Assembly: GCA_023435895.1 (NCBI GenBank)
Contig: JAEZLH010000027.1
Location: forward strand, 186,001 to 250,000
DNA: 64,000 nt
Direction of reading: 5' to 3'
Source: Bacillota bacterium
GTDB lineage: Bacteria; Bacillota; Clostridia; Lachnospirales; Lachnospiraceae
The notes beneath the pieces were generated by a model. It worked only from the letters and a program-made list of their open reading frames with translations, was not told the origin of the DNA and did not search any database. Made by a program: the position numbers and the translations under genes. Below, piece by piece: positions 8,194-15,879 of this stretch. The stretch's first letter is position 1, and each line of letters starts with the position of its first letter.

Positions 8194-8958
8194 ATGGATA
8201 AAGAGGAACAGATTTTACGAAAAAGATTTTCAGATTTAGCAAATTCAGCAGATCGCCGTGAGGCGGTTTTGTATTCTGATTTTTTGAATCTGAATGAACA
8301 GAATATCTTTCATCATTCGAAAACTGAATTACCTAGAATAAAGTATTTTGCTTACGGAGGTTATGTGGACGCCGAGAGGAAAATACTTTGTTTTTATGGC
8401 AAAGAGGATTCTGTAGAAGAAAGTGATTTAGAATATCCGATTACCTGTATTAAAGTTGAGCCAATTAATCAGAAATTTAGCGATGATTTAAATCATCGGG
8501 ATTTTTTGGGTGCAGTCATAAATTTAGGCTTGGATCGTACCAAGATCGGTGATATTCTTATTCTTGAAAATGAAGGCTATTTAATGGTTCATAATAATAT
8601 AGCAGAATATATCATGGACAGCCTATTTAAGGTAAAGCATACTAATGTAAGCTGTACCATTGTGGATTATAAGCATCTGCAATACCAGCCCAAAACAAAA
8701 GAAATAAATGGTACCGTATCTTCCATGCGATTAGATGCTGTACTGGCAGTGGCATTTAAGAGCTCCAGAAGCAGCTTGACCGGACTGATTGAAGGCGGTA
8801 AAGTATCCGTAGATGGGAAAATTATATTATCCAACAGCTATAACTTAAAAGAACATGATGTTGTATCCGTTAGAGGCTTCGGTAAATTCAAATTTATGGG
8901 ATCCTCCTACCAAACAAAAAAGGGTCGGTATAGTGTTAAGGTTCTGCTTTATGTTTAA
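8194..8958 (+). CDS. ylmH: YlmH family RNA-binding protein (S4 domain)
   Basis: 254 residues. The C-terminal third is an S4 RNA-binding domain (MRLDAVLAVAFKSSRSSLTGLIEGGKVSVDGK). The N-terminal part matches the YlmH/YlmH-like fold, with GALINLGLDRxKIGDI seen here as GAVINLGLDRTKIGDI. In Bacillus, YlmH associates with ribosomes and the gene lies in the division cluster. The ATG at 8194 is 6-7 nt from GTAGGA and is preferred over 8188. In relatives divIVA follows; here the next gene is aroB after 216 nt. Confidence 0.88.
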   Translation: MDKEEQILRKRFSDLANSADRREAVLYSDFLNLNEQNIFHHSKTELPRIKYFAYGGYVDAERKILCFYGKEDSVEESDLEYPITCIKVEPINQKFSDDLNHRDFLGAVINLGLDRTKIGDILILENEGYLMVHNNIAEYIMDSLFKVKHTNVSCTIVDYKHLQYQPKTKEINGTVSSMRLDAVLAVAFKSSRSSLTGLIEGGKVSVDGKIILSNSYNLKEHDVVSVRGFGKFKFMGSSYQTKKGRYSVKVLLYV

Positions 8959-9123
8959 TAAGAATCTATCAAGATAAATGGAGCTAGTAGGGTGCTTTCT
9001 GGGTTATATAAAAAGCATTATAAAAGGATAGCTTCATATAAGTGGATAGTTAGGGATAGAATTAAGCTTTTTATAATTTCGCAATACCTATTGAATAAAA
9101 ATGTACCGAAAAGATAAAAAGAT

Positions 9124-9174
9124 AAGGAGGAGGCATAGCCTAGTTAAGATTGCTATAATGGTTATGCATTTTTT
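9124..9174 (+). promoter_or_regulatory. Shine-Dalgarno separated from the aroB start by a hairpin
   Basis: AAGGAGG at 9124-9130 is the only good ribosome site near aroB, but lies 44 nt upstream of its ATG (9175). Between them GCATAGCC-type bases 9133-9140 pair with 9160-9167 (8 bp, one G-T pair; loop 19 nt). With the hairpin formed, only 2 nt before and 7 nt after it separate the site from the start, a normal distance of 9 nt. The stem is also followed by ATTTTTTAT, so a terminator/attenuator reading is possible. The remaining 160 nt of the ylmH-aroB gap show nothing clear. Confidence 0.5.
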
Positions 9175-10263
9175 ATGAATAATTTACTAACAATTAATTA
9201 TGAAGGTAAACCGGAATACGATATCATGCTTGAGTTTAACTTTAATAGTTTCACTCAAAAGCTTACCGACTTAGGAATGACAAATAGGAAGTTCATGATA
9301 ATTACTGATTCCAATGTAGGTAAATTCTATTTAGAGGAGTTAAAGAATATACTGTCCTCCCTATCGGAATATGTTTATCATATAGTGATACCTGCAGGTG
9401 AAGAGAATAAGAACCTAGATAGGGTTAATGAATGCTATGAGCAATTGATTAAGGAAAGCTTTGACCGAAACGACGTACTTATTGCTCTGGGTGGAGGAGT
9501 GGTTGGTGATTTGACTGGATTTGTAGCCGCTACTTACTTAAGAGGAGTTCGATTTGTACAGGTACCTACTTCTTTGCTTGCTATGGTGGATTCCAGCATT
9601 GGTGGAAAAACCGGTGTTGATTTTAAAGCATATAAAAACATGGTTGGTGCATTCCATCAACCCAGGTTGGTATATATGAATTTTTCCGTATTACTTTCAC
9701 TTCCCGGTAGGGAATATTTATCCGGTATGGGTGAAATTATCAAACACGGATTAATTCGAAACAAAGCGGATTATCAATGGCTTAAGGATAATAGGGACGC
9801 TATTGTAAATCGTGAATTGGACATCCTAAAAGAAATGGTTTACCGGAATTGTTGCGTAAAAAAATCAGTGGTGGAAAAGGACCCGAAGGAACTTGGGGAT
9901 AGGGCTCTATTGAACTTTGGACATACAATCGGTCATTCCGTTGAAAAACTGATGAGTTTTACTCTTCTGCATGGAGAATGTGTTTGTATTGGGATGGCAG
10001 CGGCATCTTACCTTTCCATGACTAGAGGGCATATTACGAAAGTAGAATATGAAGATATTCTTGATACTATAAAGCAATTTTATCAACCGGTGCGTGTGAG
10101 CGGGTTGAATAGAAAAGAAGTATATGAAGTAACGAAGCTTGATAAAAAGATGGATGGGGATAAGATTAAGTTCATTTTAATCAGAAAAGTTGGGGATGCT
10201 GTGATCGATCCTTCCGTAACCAAGGAAGAAATGGTTGAAGCGATTACTACAATTTTGGAATAA
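9175..10263 (+). CDS. aroB: 3-dehydroquinate synthase
   Basis: 362 residues, full length. It converts DAHP to 3-dehydroquinate, second step of the shikimate pathway, using NAD and a divalent metal. NAD-binding GGGVVGDLTGFVAATYLRGV and the VPTSLLAMVDSSIGGKTGVD block are intact. So are the metal ligands in GMGEIIKHG, NFGHTIGHSVE and LLHGE. No other shikimate gene is nearby; it sits where divIVA is found in related division clusters. No alternative start exists closer to the ribosome site because an in-frame stop lies at 9145. Confidence 0.95.
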   Translation: MNNLLTINYEGKPEYDIMLEFNFNSFTQKLTDLGMTNRKFMIITDSNVGKFYLEELKNILSSLSEYVYHIVIPAGEENKNLDRVNECYEQLIKESFDRNDVLIALGGGVVGDLTGFVAATYLRGVRFVQVPTSLLAMVDSSIGGKTGVDFKAYKNMVGAFHQPRLVYMNFSVLLSLPGREYLSGMGEIIKHGLIRNKADYQWLKDNRDAIVNRELDILKEMVYRNCCVKKSVVEKDPKELGDRALLNFGHTIGHSVEKLMSFTLLHGECVCIGMAAASYLSMTRGHITKVEYEDILDTIKQFYQPVRVSGLNRKEVYEVTKLDKKMDGDKIKFILIRKVGDAVIDPSVTKEEMVEAITTILE

Positions 10264-10309
10264 AGCTGGATTGATAAATTAAGAACCACACAGGATAACA
10301 GGAGGATGT

Positions 10310-10894
10310 ATGAAGGAACGATTGAGACATATTATATTATTGGTAGCGTTGATTGGCATAGATCAGTTAGTGAAGTTTTTAGTGAGAAGTAATTTGATGA
10401 ACCAGGAGCCGTTGGTGATTATACCTAACAAGATTTTGAACCTTCAGTATCATGAGAATACTGGGGCAGTTTGGGGAATACTTAGCGGAAGAGTGGATTT
10501 CCTTCGTATTCTTACACTAATGATACTTGCAGTGATTGTATTCTTATACGTTAAGATTCCTAATCAGAAGCGTTACAACCCGTTAAAATTATTAGCAGTA
10601 TTTATAATAGCTGGTGCATTAGGTAATTTGATTGATCGTTTCTTTTTGGGACATGTGGTTGATTTTATTTACTTTGAGTTTATTGATTTCCCGTTATTTA
10701 ATGTTGCTGATTGCTATTTAACCATATCTTCGATTCTTTTGGTTGTACTTGCGTTATTTTATTACAAGGATGAGGACTTTGCATTCTTAGAGGACGTATT
10801 AGGGAAAAAGAAACCCGAAGCATCCGTAACAGAAACAGAGGATAAAGCGAGTACCCAAGAAGTACCAAGTGATACCGATGAGGAAGAGAAATAG
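10310..10894 (+). CDS. lspA: Lipoprotein signal peptidase
   Basis: 194-residue membrane aspartyl protease that removes signal peptides from lipidated prolipoproteins. Four hydrophobic helices are visible (about 7-24, 63-81, 92-107, 131-152). The conserved blocks are NTGAVWGIL, GNLIDR (D109) and FNVADC (D134), the latter two giving the catalytic aspartates. An acidic, Thr/Glu-rich tail of about 35 residues extends past the usual end. The GGAGG site is 4 nt from the ATG, a little short. This window encodes several predicted substrates (DacF-like and the two adaptors at 20.3-23.6 kb). Confidence 0.94.
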   Translation: MKERLRHIILLVALIGIDQLVKFLVRSNLMNQEPLVIIPNKILNLQYHENTGAVWGILSGRVDFLRILTLMILAVIVFLYVKIPNQKRYNPLKLLAVFIIAGALGNLIDRFFLGHVVDFIYFEFIDFPLFNVADCYLTISSILLVVLALFYYKDEDFAFLEDVLGKKKPEASVTETEDKASTQEVPSDTDEEEK

Positions 10895-10994
10895 ACAGAT
10901 AAGTAATTGAAAGAAATTGTTCAAGGCAGAAGGGAAGGCATCCTATTTGAAGAAAAAAGATGTACAAGAATCTTTGAAACCTCACTTGGGGGTG

Positions 10995-11984
10995 ATGGAT
11001 ACATTAATACAAAGCCCCATGATAGAGACGGAGGAAGAATATGATGACTCCTTTGAGGAAGCCCGGGTTAAGGAATATTTGATTGATGAGGAATTTAATG
11101 GGTTGCGTATTGATAAGTACCTCTCTGCAATTCAATCAGATCTCTCCAGAAGCTATATCCAAAAATTGATTGAAGAAGATATGATTCTGATGGACGGGAA
11201 AAAGATTAAGTCCAATGCTAAAGTGAAAACAGGCGTAATGGTTACAATTAATCTTCCTGAGTTAAAAGAGACAGAAATAATTCCGGAGGATATCCCGATT
11301 GATATTATCTATGAAGATCAGGATTATATCATTATTAATAAACACAAAGGGCTTGTGGTGCATCCTGCTCCGGGACACTCTAGCGGGACACTGGTAAATG
11401 CACTTTTATACCATTGCCGGGGTGAATTATCGGGTATTAATGGAGTTTTACGACCTGGTATCGTTCATCGAATTGACAGGGATACAACCGGTGTTATGGT
11501 GGCATGCAAGAATGATAAAGCACATCAATGTATTGCGGACCAATTAAAAATTCACTCCATAACAAGAAAATATCAAGCGATAGTCTATAAGGCCTTTCAT
11601 GAAGAAAGTGGAAGGGTGGAAGCACCCATTGGCAGAGATCCAAAAGACCGTAAAAAAATGGCCATCAACCATAAGAATGGCAAAGCTGCGGCTACAAATT
11701 ATAAGGTTTTAGAAAATATACAGGGAAAATACGCACATGTTGAATGTTCACTGGAGACAGGAAGAACACATCAGATTAGAGTTCATATGGCAAGTATTCA
11801 CCATCCACTCTTAGGTGATAGTGTATATGGTGCTGCAAAGGATCCGTTTAAGCTGGAGGGACAAGCTCTTCATGCGGAGGTATTAGGCTTTATTCATCCT
11901 ACAACAAAAGAATATGTGGAATATCATGCGCCACTTCCGAATTATTTTACTCAGCTTCTTGAGAAATTAAGACATAAGGGGTAA
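10995..11984 (+). CDS. rluD: RluD-type 23S rRNA pseudouridine synthase
   Basis: About 330 residues. An S4 domain (LRIDKYLSAIQSDLSRSYIQKLIEEDMILMDGKKI) precedes the synthase domain with the catalytic aspartate in GIVHRIDRDTTGVMV and the RTHQIRVHMASI block. It isomerises uridines in 23S rRNA helix 69 if truly RluD. The start is uncertain: frame-open starts are TTG 10917, TTG 10947, ATG 10995 and ATG 11019, none with an ideal ribosome site. The N-terminal 25-30 residues are acidic. It follows lspA, as in Bacillus (ylyB). Its stop is 3 nt from the next start. Confidence 0.88.
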   Translation: MDTLIQSPMIETEEEYDDSFEEARVKEYLIDEEFNGLRIDKYLSAIQSDLSRSYIQKLIEEDMILMDGKKIKSNAKVKTGVMVTINLPELKETEIIPEDIPIDIIYEDQDYIIINKHKGLVVHPAPGHSSGTLVNALLYHCRGELSGINGVLRPGIVHRIDRDTTGVMVACKNDKAHQCIADQLKIHSITRKYQAIVYKAFHEESGRVEAPIGRDPKDRKKMAINHKNGKAAATNYKVLENIQGKYAHVECSLETGRTHQIRVHMASIHHPLLGDSVYGAAKDPFKLEGQALHAEVLGFIHPTTKEYVEYHAPLPNYFTQLLEKLRHKG

Positions 11985-11987
11985 TGT

Positions 11988-13274
11988 TTGTTGAAGAGAA
12001 AAGCGATTGACGACCTGATAAAATGGAAAGAGGAAAATACTCATAAACCGCTTCTAATGATTGGAGCCAAAGGTGTTGGTAAAACTTACTTAGCCTATGA
12101 TTTTGGAAAAACCTTTTTTAAGCAGATACGTTATTATAACTTTGAACATGATTTATCGGAATTTGAAAATAGACCTATAAATCAAGGTTTCTGCTTAAAA
12201 GAGTATCTCCTGCACCTTCAACTAGAGATTGTACAGTGTACTTCAGAGAGCTTATACATTCTAGATGAAATTCCTTTATCGGAAGAATTGATGATGTTCC
12301 TCGAAGATGTACTAAGTTCAGGAGCATCTCCTTCCATTATATTGATAACAAGTTATACAAATCGCTTTGAAATACGAGAACAGGTACAAGTTTTACCCAT
12401 TTACCCATTGGAGTTCGATGAATTCTTAAGGGCAACCAATAATGAATGGTATATTGAACTAATCATGTACCATTTTGAATCAAATCGTAAAATACCTGAA
12501 ATCGTACATAGTGAATTATTGGAACTGCATAATATGTATTTAAAAATAGGTGGTATGCCAGCGGCAGTGAATGAATATCTAAATCTATCTGCGATGATTA
12601 ATATTGCAGAGTTGCATAAGCTACAGATGGGGGCATATCAGGCATATCTATGGAGGTGTTTTACCGAAAGTGAAGCGCTTCGGATGAACCAGGTATATCA
12701 AAGCCTGTCAATGCAGTTAAAAAAAGAAAACAAGAAATTTCAGTATCGACTGATTCGTAAGGGTACAACTCAATCTATGTACAAAGATGCGATCAATACC
12801 TTAATGAATCTGAACTATATTATTCGGTGCAATCGGATTGAAACGAACCACTTCGACTTTAGCATAGATTTTAAGAATGGCACTTGGCTAGCTGATGATG
12901 CGACGAATTATAAACTGTATTATCAGGATGTCGGTCTATTGTATATGAAACTCCTTCCTCTCAATGATCCTAAAGAGGATAAGGCAGTGCAAAAGGCGTT
13001 GCTTGAAAATTACGTGGCACAATCATTAATTGCAAAGAATATTCCCTTTGGATTTTGGGAATCGGACTCTATGGCAAAAATTGATTTTATTATAAGCAAA
13101 GAGAATAAGCTGATTCCAATTGAACTATTTACAACAGATCAAACAAGGTCAAAAAGTGTCAGCATTTTAAAGCAGCATGTGTCGTTTGAATATGTTATAA
13201 AAATATCGAGTAAGAATTTTGAATATACCAATGGAATAAAATACGTACCACCCTATTCGGTTTTTTGTATCTGA
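11988..13274 (+). CDS. AAA-type ATPase with DUF4143-like C-terminal domain
   Basis: 428-429 residues, TTG start (11988 or 11991) after AAGGGG. Walker A is IGAKGVGKT (about 25-33) and Walker B SLYILDEIP (about 87-95), followed by a helical middle region. The C-terminal DUF4143-like segment IDFIISKENKLIPIEL normally continues as ExK of a PD-(D/E)xK nuclease-like fold, but here reads IELF, so the usual lysine is missing. Function of the family is unknown. It is probably co-transcribed with lspA-rluD (3-nt gap), though it is also found alone in other genomes, so linkage is not informative. Confidence 0.8.
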   Translation: MLKRKAIDDLIKWKEENTHKPLLMIGAKGVGKTYLAYDFGKTFFKQIRYYNFEHDLSEFENRPINQGFCLKEYLLHLQLEIVQCTSESLYILDEIPLSEELMMFLEDVLSSGASPSIILITSYTNRFEIREQVQVLPIYPLEFDEFLRATNNEWYIELIMYHFESNRKIPEIVHSELLELHNMYLKIGGMPAAVNEYLNLSAMINIAELHKLQMGAYQAYLWRCFTESEALRMNQVYQSLSMQLKKENKKFQYRLIRKGTTQSMYKDAINTLMNLNYIIRCNRIETNHFDFSIDFKNGTWLADDATNYKLYYQDVGLLYMKLLPLNDPKEDKAVQKALLENYVAQSLIAKNIPFGFWESDSMAKIDFIISKENKLIPIELFTTDQTRSKSVSILKQHVSFEYVIKISSKNFEYTNGIKYVPPYSVFCI

Positions 13275-13675
13275 TTTATCAAGGGAAATATCGAATAATG
13301 GAAGTTTTGCTGTTATTTTAACCGTTGAGAGTGGGAATAATAAACCGGTTGACAAACTTCTTCTGTTATAATAGTATAAACAATAAAGAACCGTCAACCC
13401 AGTATATTGTTTTACATATATCTCGACTAAGCAGATAGGATGATCCTTCTGAAAAGACATCAGGACTAAATAAATACTATACAATGTTTTGAGGTTATAT
13501 TTAGAAGGTTTATCATGATTAGGTCGGGTTTAGAGGAAAACAATGCGCTAGGAGAGGCGTATTAAAATGAAGGTTTGATTAGCTATAGTAGGACAATTCA
13601 TGTCGTGAAATACATATATTTTTTAATTTGTAATTCTATAGCTATAGAATTTTTATTAAAGGGGTGCAGTTACTA
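13275..13675 (+). promoter_or_regulatory. 400-nt regulatory gap before the orphan blaI-like gene: promoter at 13349-13377
   Basis: TTGACA (13349) and TAGTAT (13372) are 17 nt apart. GGTTGAC at 13348-13354 and GTCAACC at 13393-13399 form an inverted repeat, and the opposite strand carries TTGACG and TATTAT 18 nt apart over the same bases, so transcription could start either way. The rest (13400-13630) has no supported gene. If the forward promoter serves the BlaI gene, its leader would be about 290 nt. Confidence 0.4.
13632..13651. promoter_or_regulatory. 20-bp perfect palindrome, candidate BlaI-type operator
   Basis: AATTCTATAGCTATAGAATT, 24 nt before the BlaI-like start. Its core TCTA-N6-TAGA has the same half-sites and spacing as the palindrome before the second blaI-like gene (33292-33305). 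Autoregulation is inferred. It also precedes a short T-run, so a weak terminator is the alternative. Confidence 0.5.
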
Positions 13676-14050
13676 ATGTCGTCGTTGCCTGATATACGGT
13701 TACATGAGGGTGAACTTAACATTATGGAGTTGTTATGGTCAAACAAAGCGTTAGCCGCAAAGGACATATCCAAGATTATTAAGGAATATATAGGTTGGGA
13801 AAAAAATACAACTTATACAGTAATTAAGAGATTGATTGAAAAGGGTGCGATTAAACGGGAAGATCCCGGTTTTGTTTGTCGTGCAATGATATCCAAACGT
13901 GCTGTTCAGGCGATTGAGACAAAGGTTTTACTTAATAAATTATATAATGGTTCCTTAAGTACATTTTTGACAGACTATTTAAAAAATCAGGATTTGTCAA
14001 GTGCAGAGTTATTGGAACTTCAAAGGATTGTTGGTGAACAGAGATTTTAA
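13676..14050 (+). CDS. BlaI/MecI family winged-helix repressor (orphan)
   Basis: 124 residues. The BlaI/MecI pattern is clear: LHEGELNIMELLWSNKALAAKDISKIIKEYIGWEKNTTYTVIKRLIEKGAIKRED, i.e. a winged helix with the TTYTVIKRL recognition helix, then a C-terminal dimerisation helix region. Members usually pair with an M56 sensor protease that cleaves them, but none is adjacent here; the window's only M56 gene (33690) has its own BlaI. The ATG is 11 nt from AAAGGGG; an in-frame GTG at 13664 has no site. A terminator overlaps the stop codon. Confidence 0.88.
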   Translation: MSSLPDIRLHEGELNIMELLWSNKALAAKDISKIIKEYIGWEKNTTYTVIKRLIEKGAIKREDPGFVCRAMISKRAVQAIETKVLLNKLYNGSLSTFLTDYLKNQDLSSAELLELQRIVGEQRF

Positions 14051-14066
14051 TATCTCTGTTCTTTTT
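14037..14066 (+). terminator. Terminator overlapping the blaI-like stop codon
   Basis: AACAGAGAT pairs with ATCTCTGTT (9 bp, 6-nt loop that contains the TAA stop), followed by CTTTTTA. Confidence 0.85.
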
Positions 14067-14133
14067 ATGGCTCTAAATGCAGTAATGGGGTGGGATTCTC
14101 TGAATCCCGCTCCATTACTGCATTTAGAGCCAT
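14067..14133. repeat. 67-nt near-perfect palindrome
   Basis: ATGGCTCTAAATGCAGTAAT... at 14067-14098 is the inverted complement of 14102-14133, giving a 32-bp stem with only two G-T mismatches and a 3-nt TCT loop. It directly follows the blaI-like terminator and is itself followed by TTTTTA. It could be a very strong terminator, a small palindromic mobile repeat or an RNA processing site. A spurious minus-strand frame across it was ignored. Confidence 0.8.
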
Positions 14134-14246
14134 TTTTAATATGTTTGCACAGAAAAAATGAGAAGGATCAATCCATTTTGATCGTTTGTTCTTAGTTTGT
14201 TCATAAAGAATTAAGAATTTCATGTATACATGTATGCTGTTAAAAG

Positions 14247-14275
14247 TAGACATTTATGCGTAAGTATGATATAAT
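14247..14275 (+). promoter_or_regulatory. Promoter of the citrate synthase gene with upstream palindrome
   Basis: TAGACA (14247) and TATAAT (14270) with 17-nt spacing, about 100 nt before the start. The perfect palindrome CATGTATACATG at 14221-14232 lies 14 nt upstream of the -35 box and could be an activator site. Confidence 0.65.
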
Positions 14276-14379
14276 TTACAAACATTAGCAATCAATAATG
14301 TAACTTAGACAGAAAGAGGGGATGTGAATTACCAAAGAAATAAAAAATTAATCCTGAAGCGAAGAAAGGTGTGATAATT

Positions 14380-15738
14380 ATGTACAAACACTTAAATGTA
14401 ACAGAACAAGTTATTGAACTCTCAAAATTATGTGAAAACAGAAGCAGAATTGACCCGGAATTATATATTAAGTATGATGTAAAAAGGGGACTGCGTGATA
14501 TTAGCGGCAAGGGCGTCGTAGCCGGTTTGACTGAAATCGGCGAAGTAAAAGCTTATGAGATGATGGATGGCGTTCAGGTTCCTTGTGAAGGCAAGCTTTA
14601 TTACAGGGGCGTGGATGTAGAAGATATCGTAAATGGATTTGTAAGCGAGAATCGTTTTGGATTTGAGGAAACGGCTTATCTTTTATTATTTGGAAGTTTA
14701 CCAACGAAAACTCAATTGGAAGGATTTAATCAGATACTAATGGATTATCGCCAATTACCAATTGATTTCGTTCGAGATATAATAATGAAGGCTCCAAGTA
14801 AAGATATGATGAATACATTAGCAAGAAGTGTACTTACGTTATATTCTTATGATGAAGCACCGGATGATATTAGTGTATTGAATACGCTTCGCCAGTGTTT
14901 GGAGTTAATTGCATTATTTCCGTTATTATCTGTATATGGATATCAGGCATATCGACATTACCATGACGGGGAAAGTTTAATCATTCATAGAGCAAATAAG
15001 GCTCTTTCTACAGCAGAAAACATTTTATATATGCTCAGACCGGACAGTAATTATTCTCCATTAGAAGCAAAAATTCTTGATATTGCATTAGTATTGCACG
15101 CAGAACATGGCGGAGGTAACAATTCTACCTTTACCGCACATGTAGTTACTTCTTCCGGTACGGATACATATTCTACGATGGCTGCGGCAATCAGTTCATT
15201 AAAAGGACCAAAGCATGGTGGTGCCAATATAAAAGTGGTTCAAATGTTTGAAGATTTAAAGAGGGTTGTTAAGGATACGAAGGATGAGAACCAGGTAAGA
15301 GAATATCTAAAATCCTTACTACATAAGCAAGCTTTTGACAAATCAGGCTTGATTTATGGTATGGGTCATGCAGTATATTCACTTTCCGATCCCAGAGCGA
15401 ATGTATTTAAGAACTATGTGGAACTTCTCTCCAAAGAAAAAGGCAGATTAGAGGAATTTGAATTATACAATATGGTGGAAAAACTTGCAGCTGAAGTAAT
15501 TGCCGAAGAGCGAAAAATATATAAAGGCGTTGCGGCAAATATCGATTTCTATAGCGGATTGGTTTATAGTATGTTAGATTTACCGGGCGAACTATTTACT
15601 CCAATCTTTGCAATAGCAAGAGTGGTTGGTTGGTCAGCACATCGTATTGAAGAGTTAATTAGTGCGGGTAAAATTATTCGTCCTGCCTACAAGAGTGTTG
15701 TAGATATTTTAGAATACAAGAAGCTGGAAGACCGTTAA
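14380..15738 (+). CDS. gltA: Citrate synthase
   Basis: 452 residues. Condenses acetyl-CoA and oxaloacetate to citrate. The catalytic triad regions are intact: LHAEHGGGNNSTFTAHVV and GPKHGGAN (first His region), GMGHAVYSLSDPRA (second His) and NIDFYSGLVY (Asp). The N-terminal extension and overall length fit the long Gram-positive/clostridial form rather than the short methylcitrate type, though a 2-methylcitrate activity cannot be excluded. ATG 14380 follows AGAAAGG; GTG 14371 overlaps that site. No other TCA-cycle gene is nearby, suggesting glutamate biosynthesis. Confidence 0.93.
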   Translation: MYKHLNVTEQVIELSKLCENRSRIDPELYIKYDVKRGLRDISGKGVVAGLTEIGEVKAYEMMDGVQVPCEGKLYYRGVDVEDIVNGFVSENRFGFEETAYLLLFGSLPTKTQLEGFNQILMDYRQLPIDFVRDIIMKAPSKDMMNTLARSVLTLYSYDEAPDDISVLNTLRQCLELIALFPLLSVYGYQAYRHYHDGESLIIHRANKALSTAENILYMLRPDSNYSPLEAKILDIALVLHAEHGGGNNSTFTAHVVTSSGTDTYSTMAAAISSLKGPKHGGANIKVVQMFEDLKRVVKDTKDENQVREYLKSLLHKQAFDKSGLIYGMGHAVYSLSDPRANVFKNYVELLSKEKGRLEEFELYNMVEKLAAEVIAEERKIYKGVAANIDFYSGLVYSMLDLPGELFTPIFAIARVVGWSAHRIEELISAGKIIRPAYKSVVDILEYKKLEDR

Positions 15739-15783
15739 TTATTAACTTAAATTCAACACAATATTATTTTTATTTACAGAATA

Positions 15784-15838
15784 AAAGACTGTTAGAAACA
15801 TTTCCTTACAAGGAAGATGGTTAGCTAACAGTCTTTTT
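15784..15838. terminator. Strong terminator between converging units
   Basis: AAAGACTGTTAG pairs with CTAACAGTCTTT (12 bp) and an inner TTCCTT/AAGGAA helix, then TTTTTG. It lies between citrate synthase and the minus-strand ABC operon and could stop both. Confidence 0.9.
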
Positions 15839-15879
15839 GTTATTATCATGTAATATTGATACAATTATTAAAATCTGAT

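Noticed and set aside
9158..9178. Six-codon leader frame overlapping the aroB start (ATGA)
   Set aside because: It has no ribosome site of its own and lies mainly in the hairpin arm; the hairpin explanation fits better.
13549..13578. Three-codon frame after a good GGAGAGG site
   Set aside because: MKV then stop; too short to assign as a peptide without ribosome data.
14065..14253. 62-codon minus-strand frame over the palindrome
   Set aside because: Its end is just the palindrome read on the other strand; no ribosome site or conservation evident.
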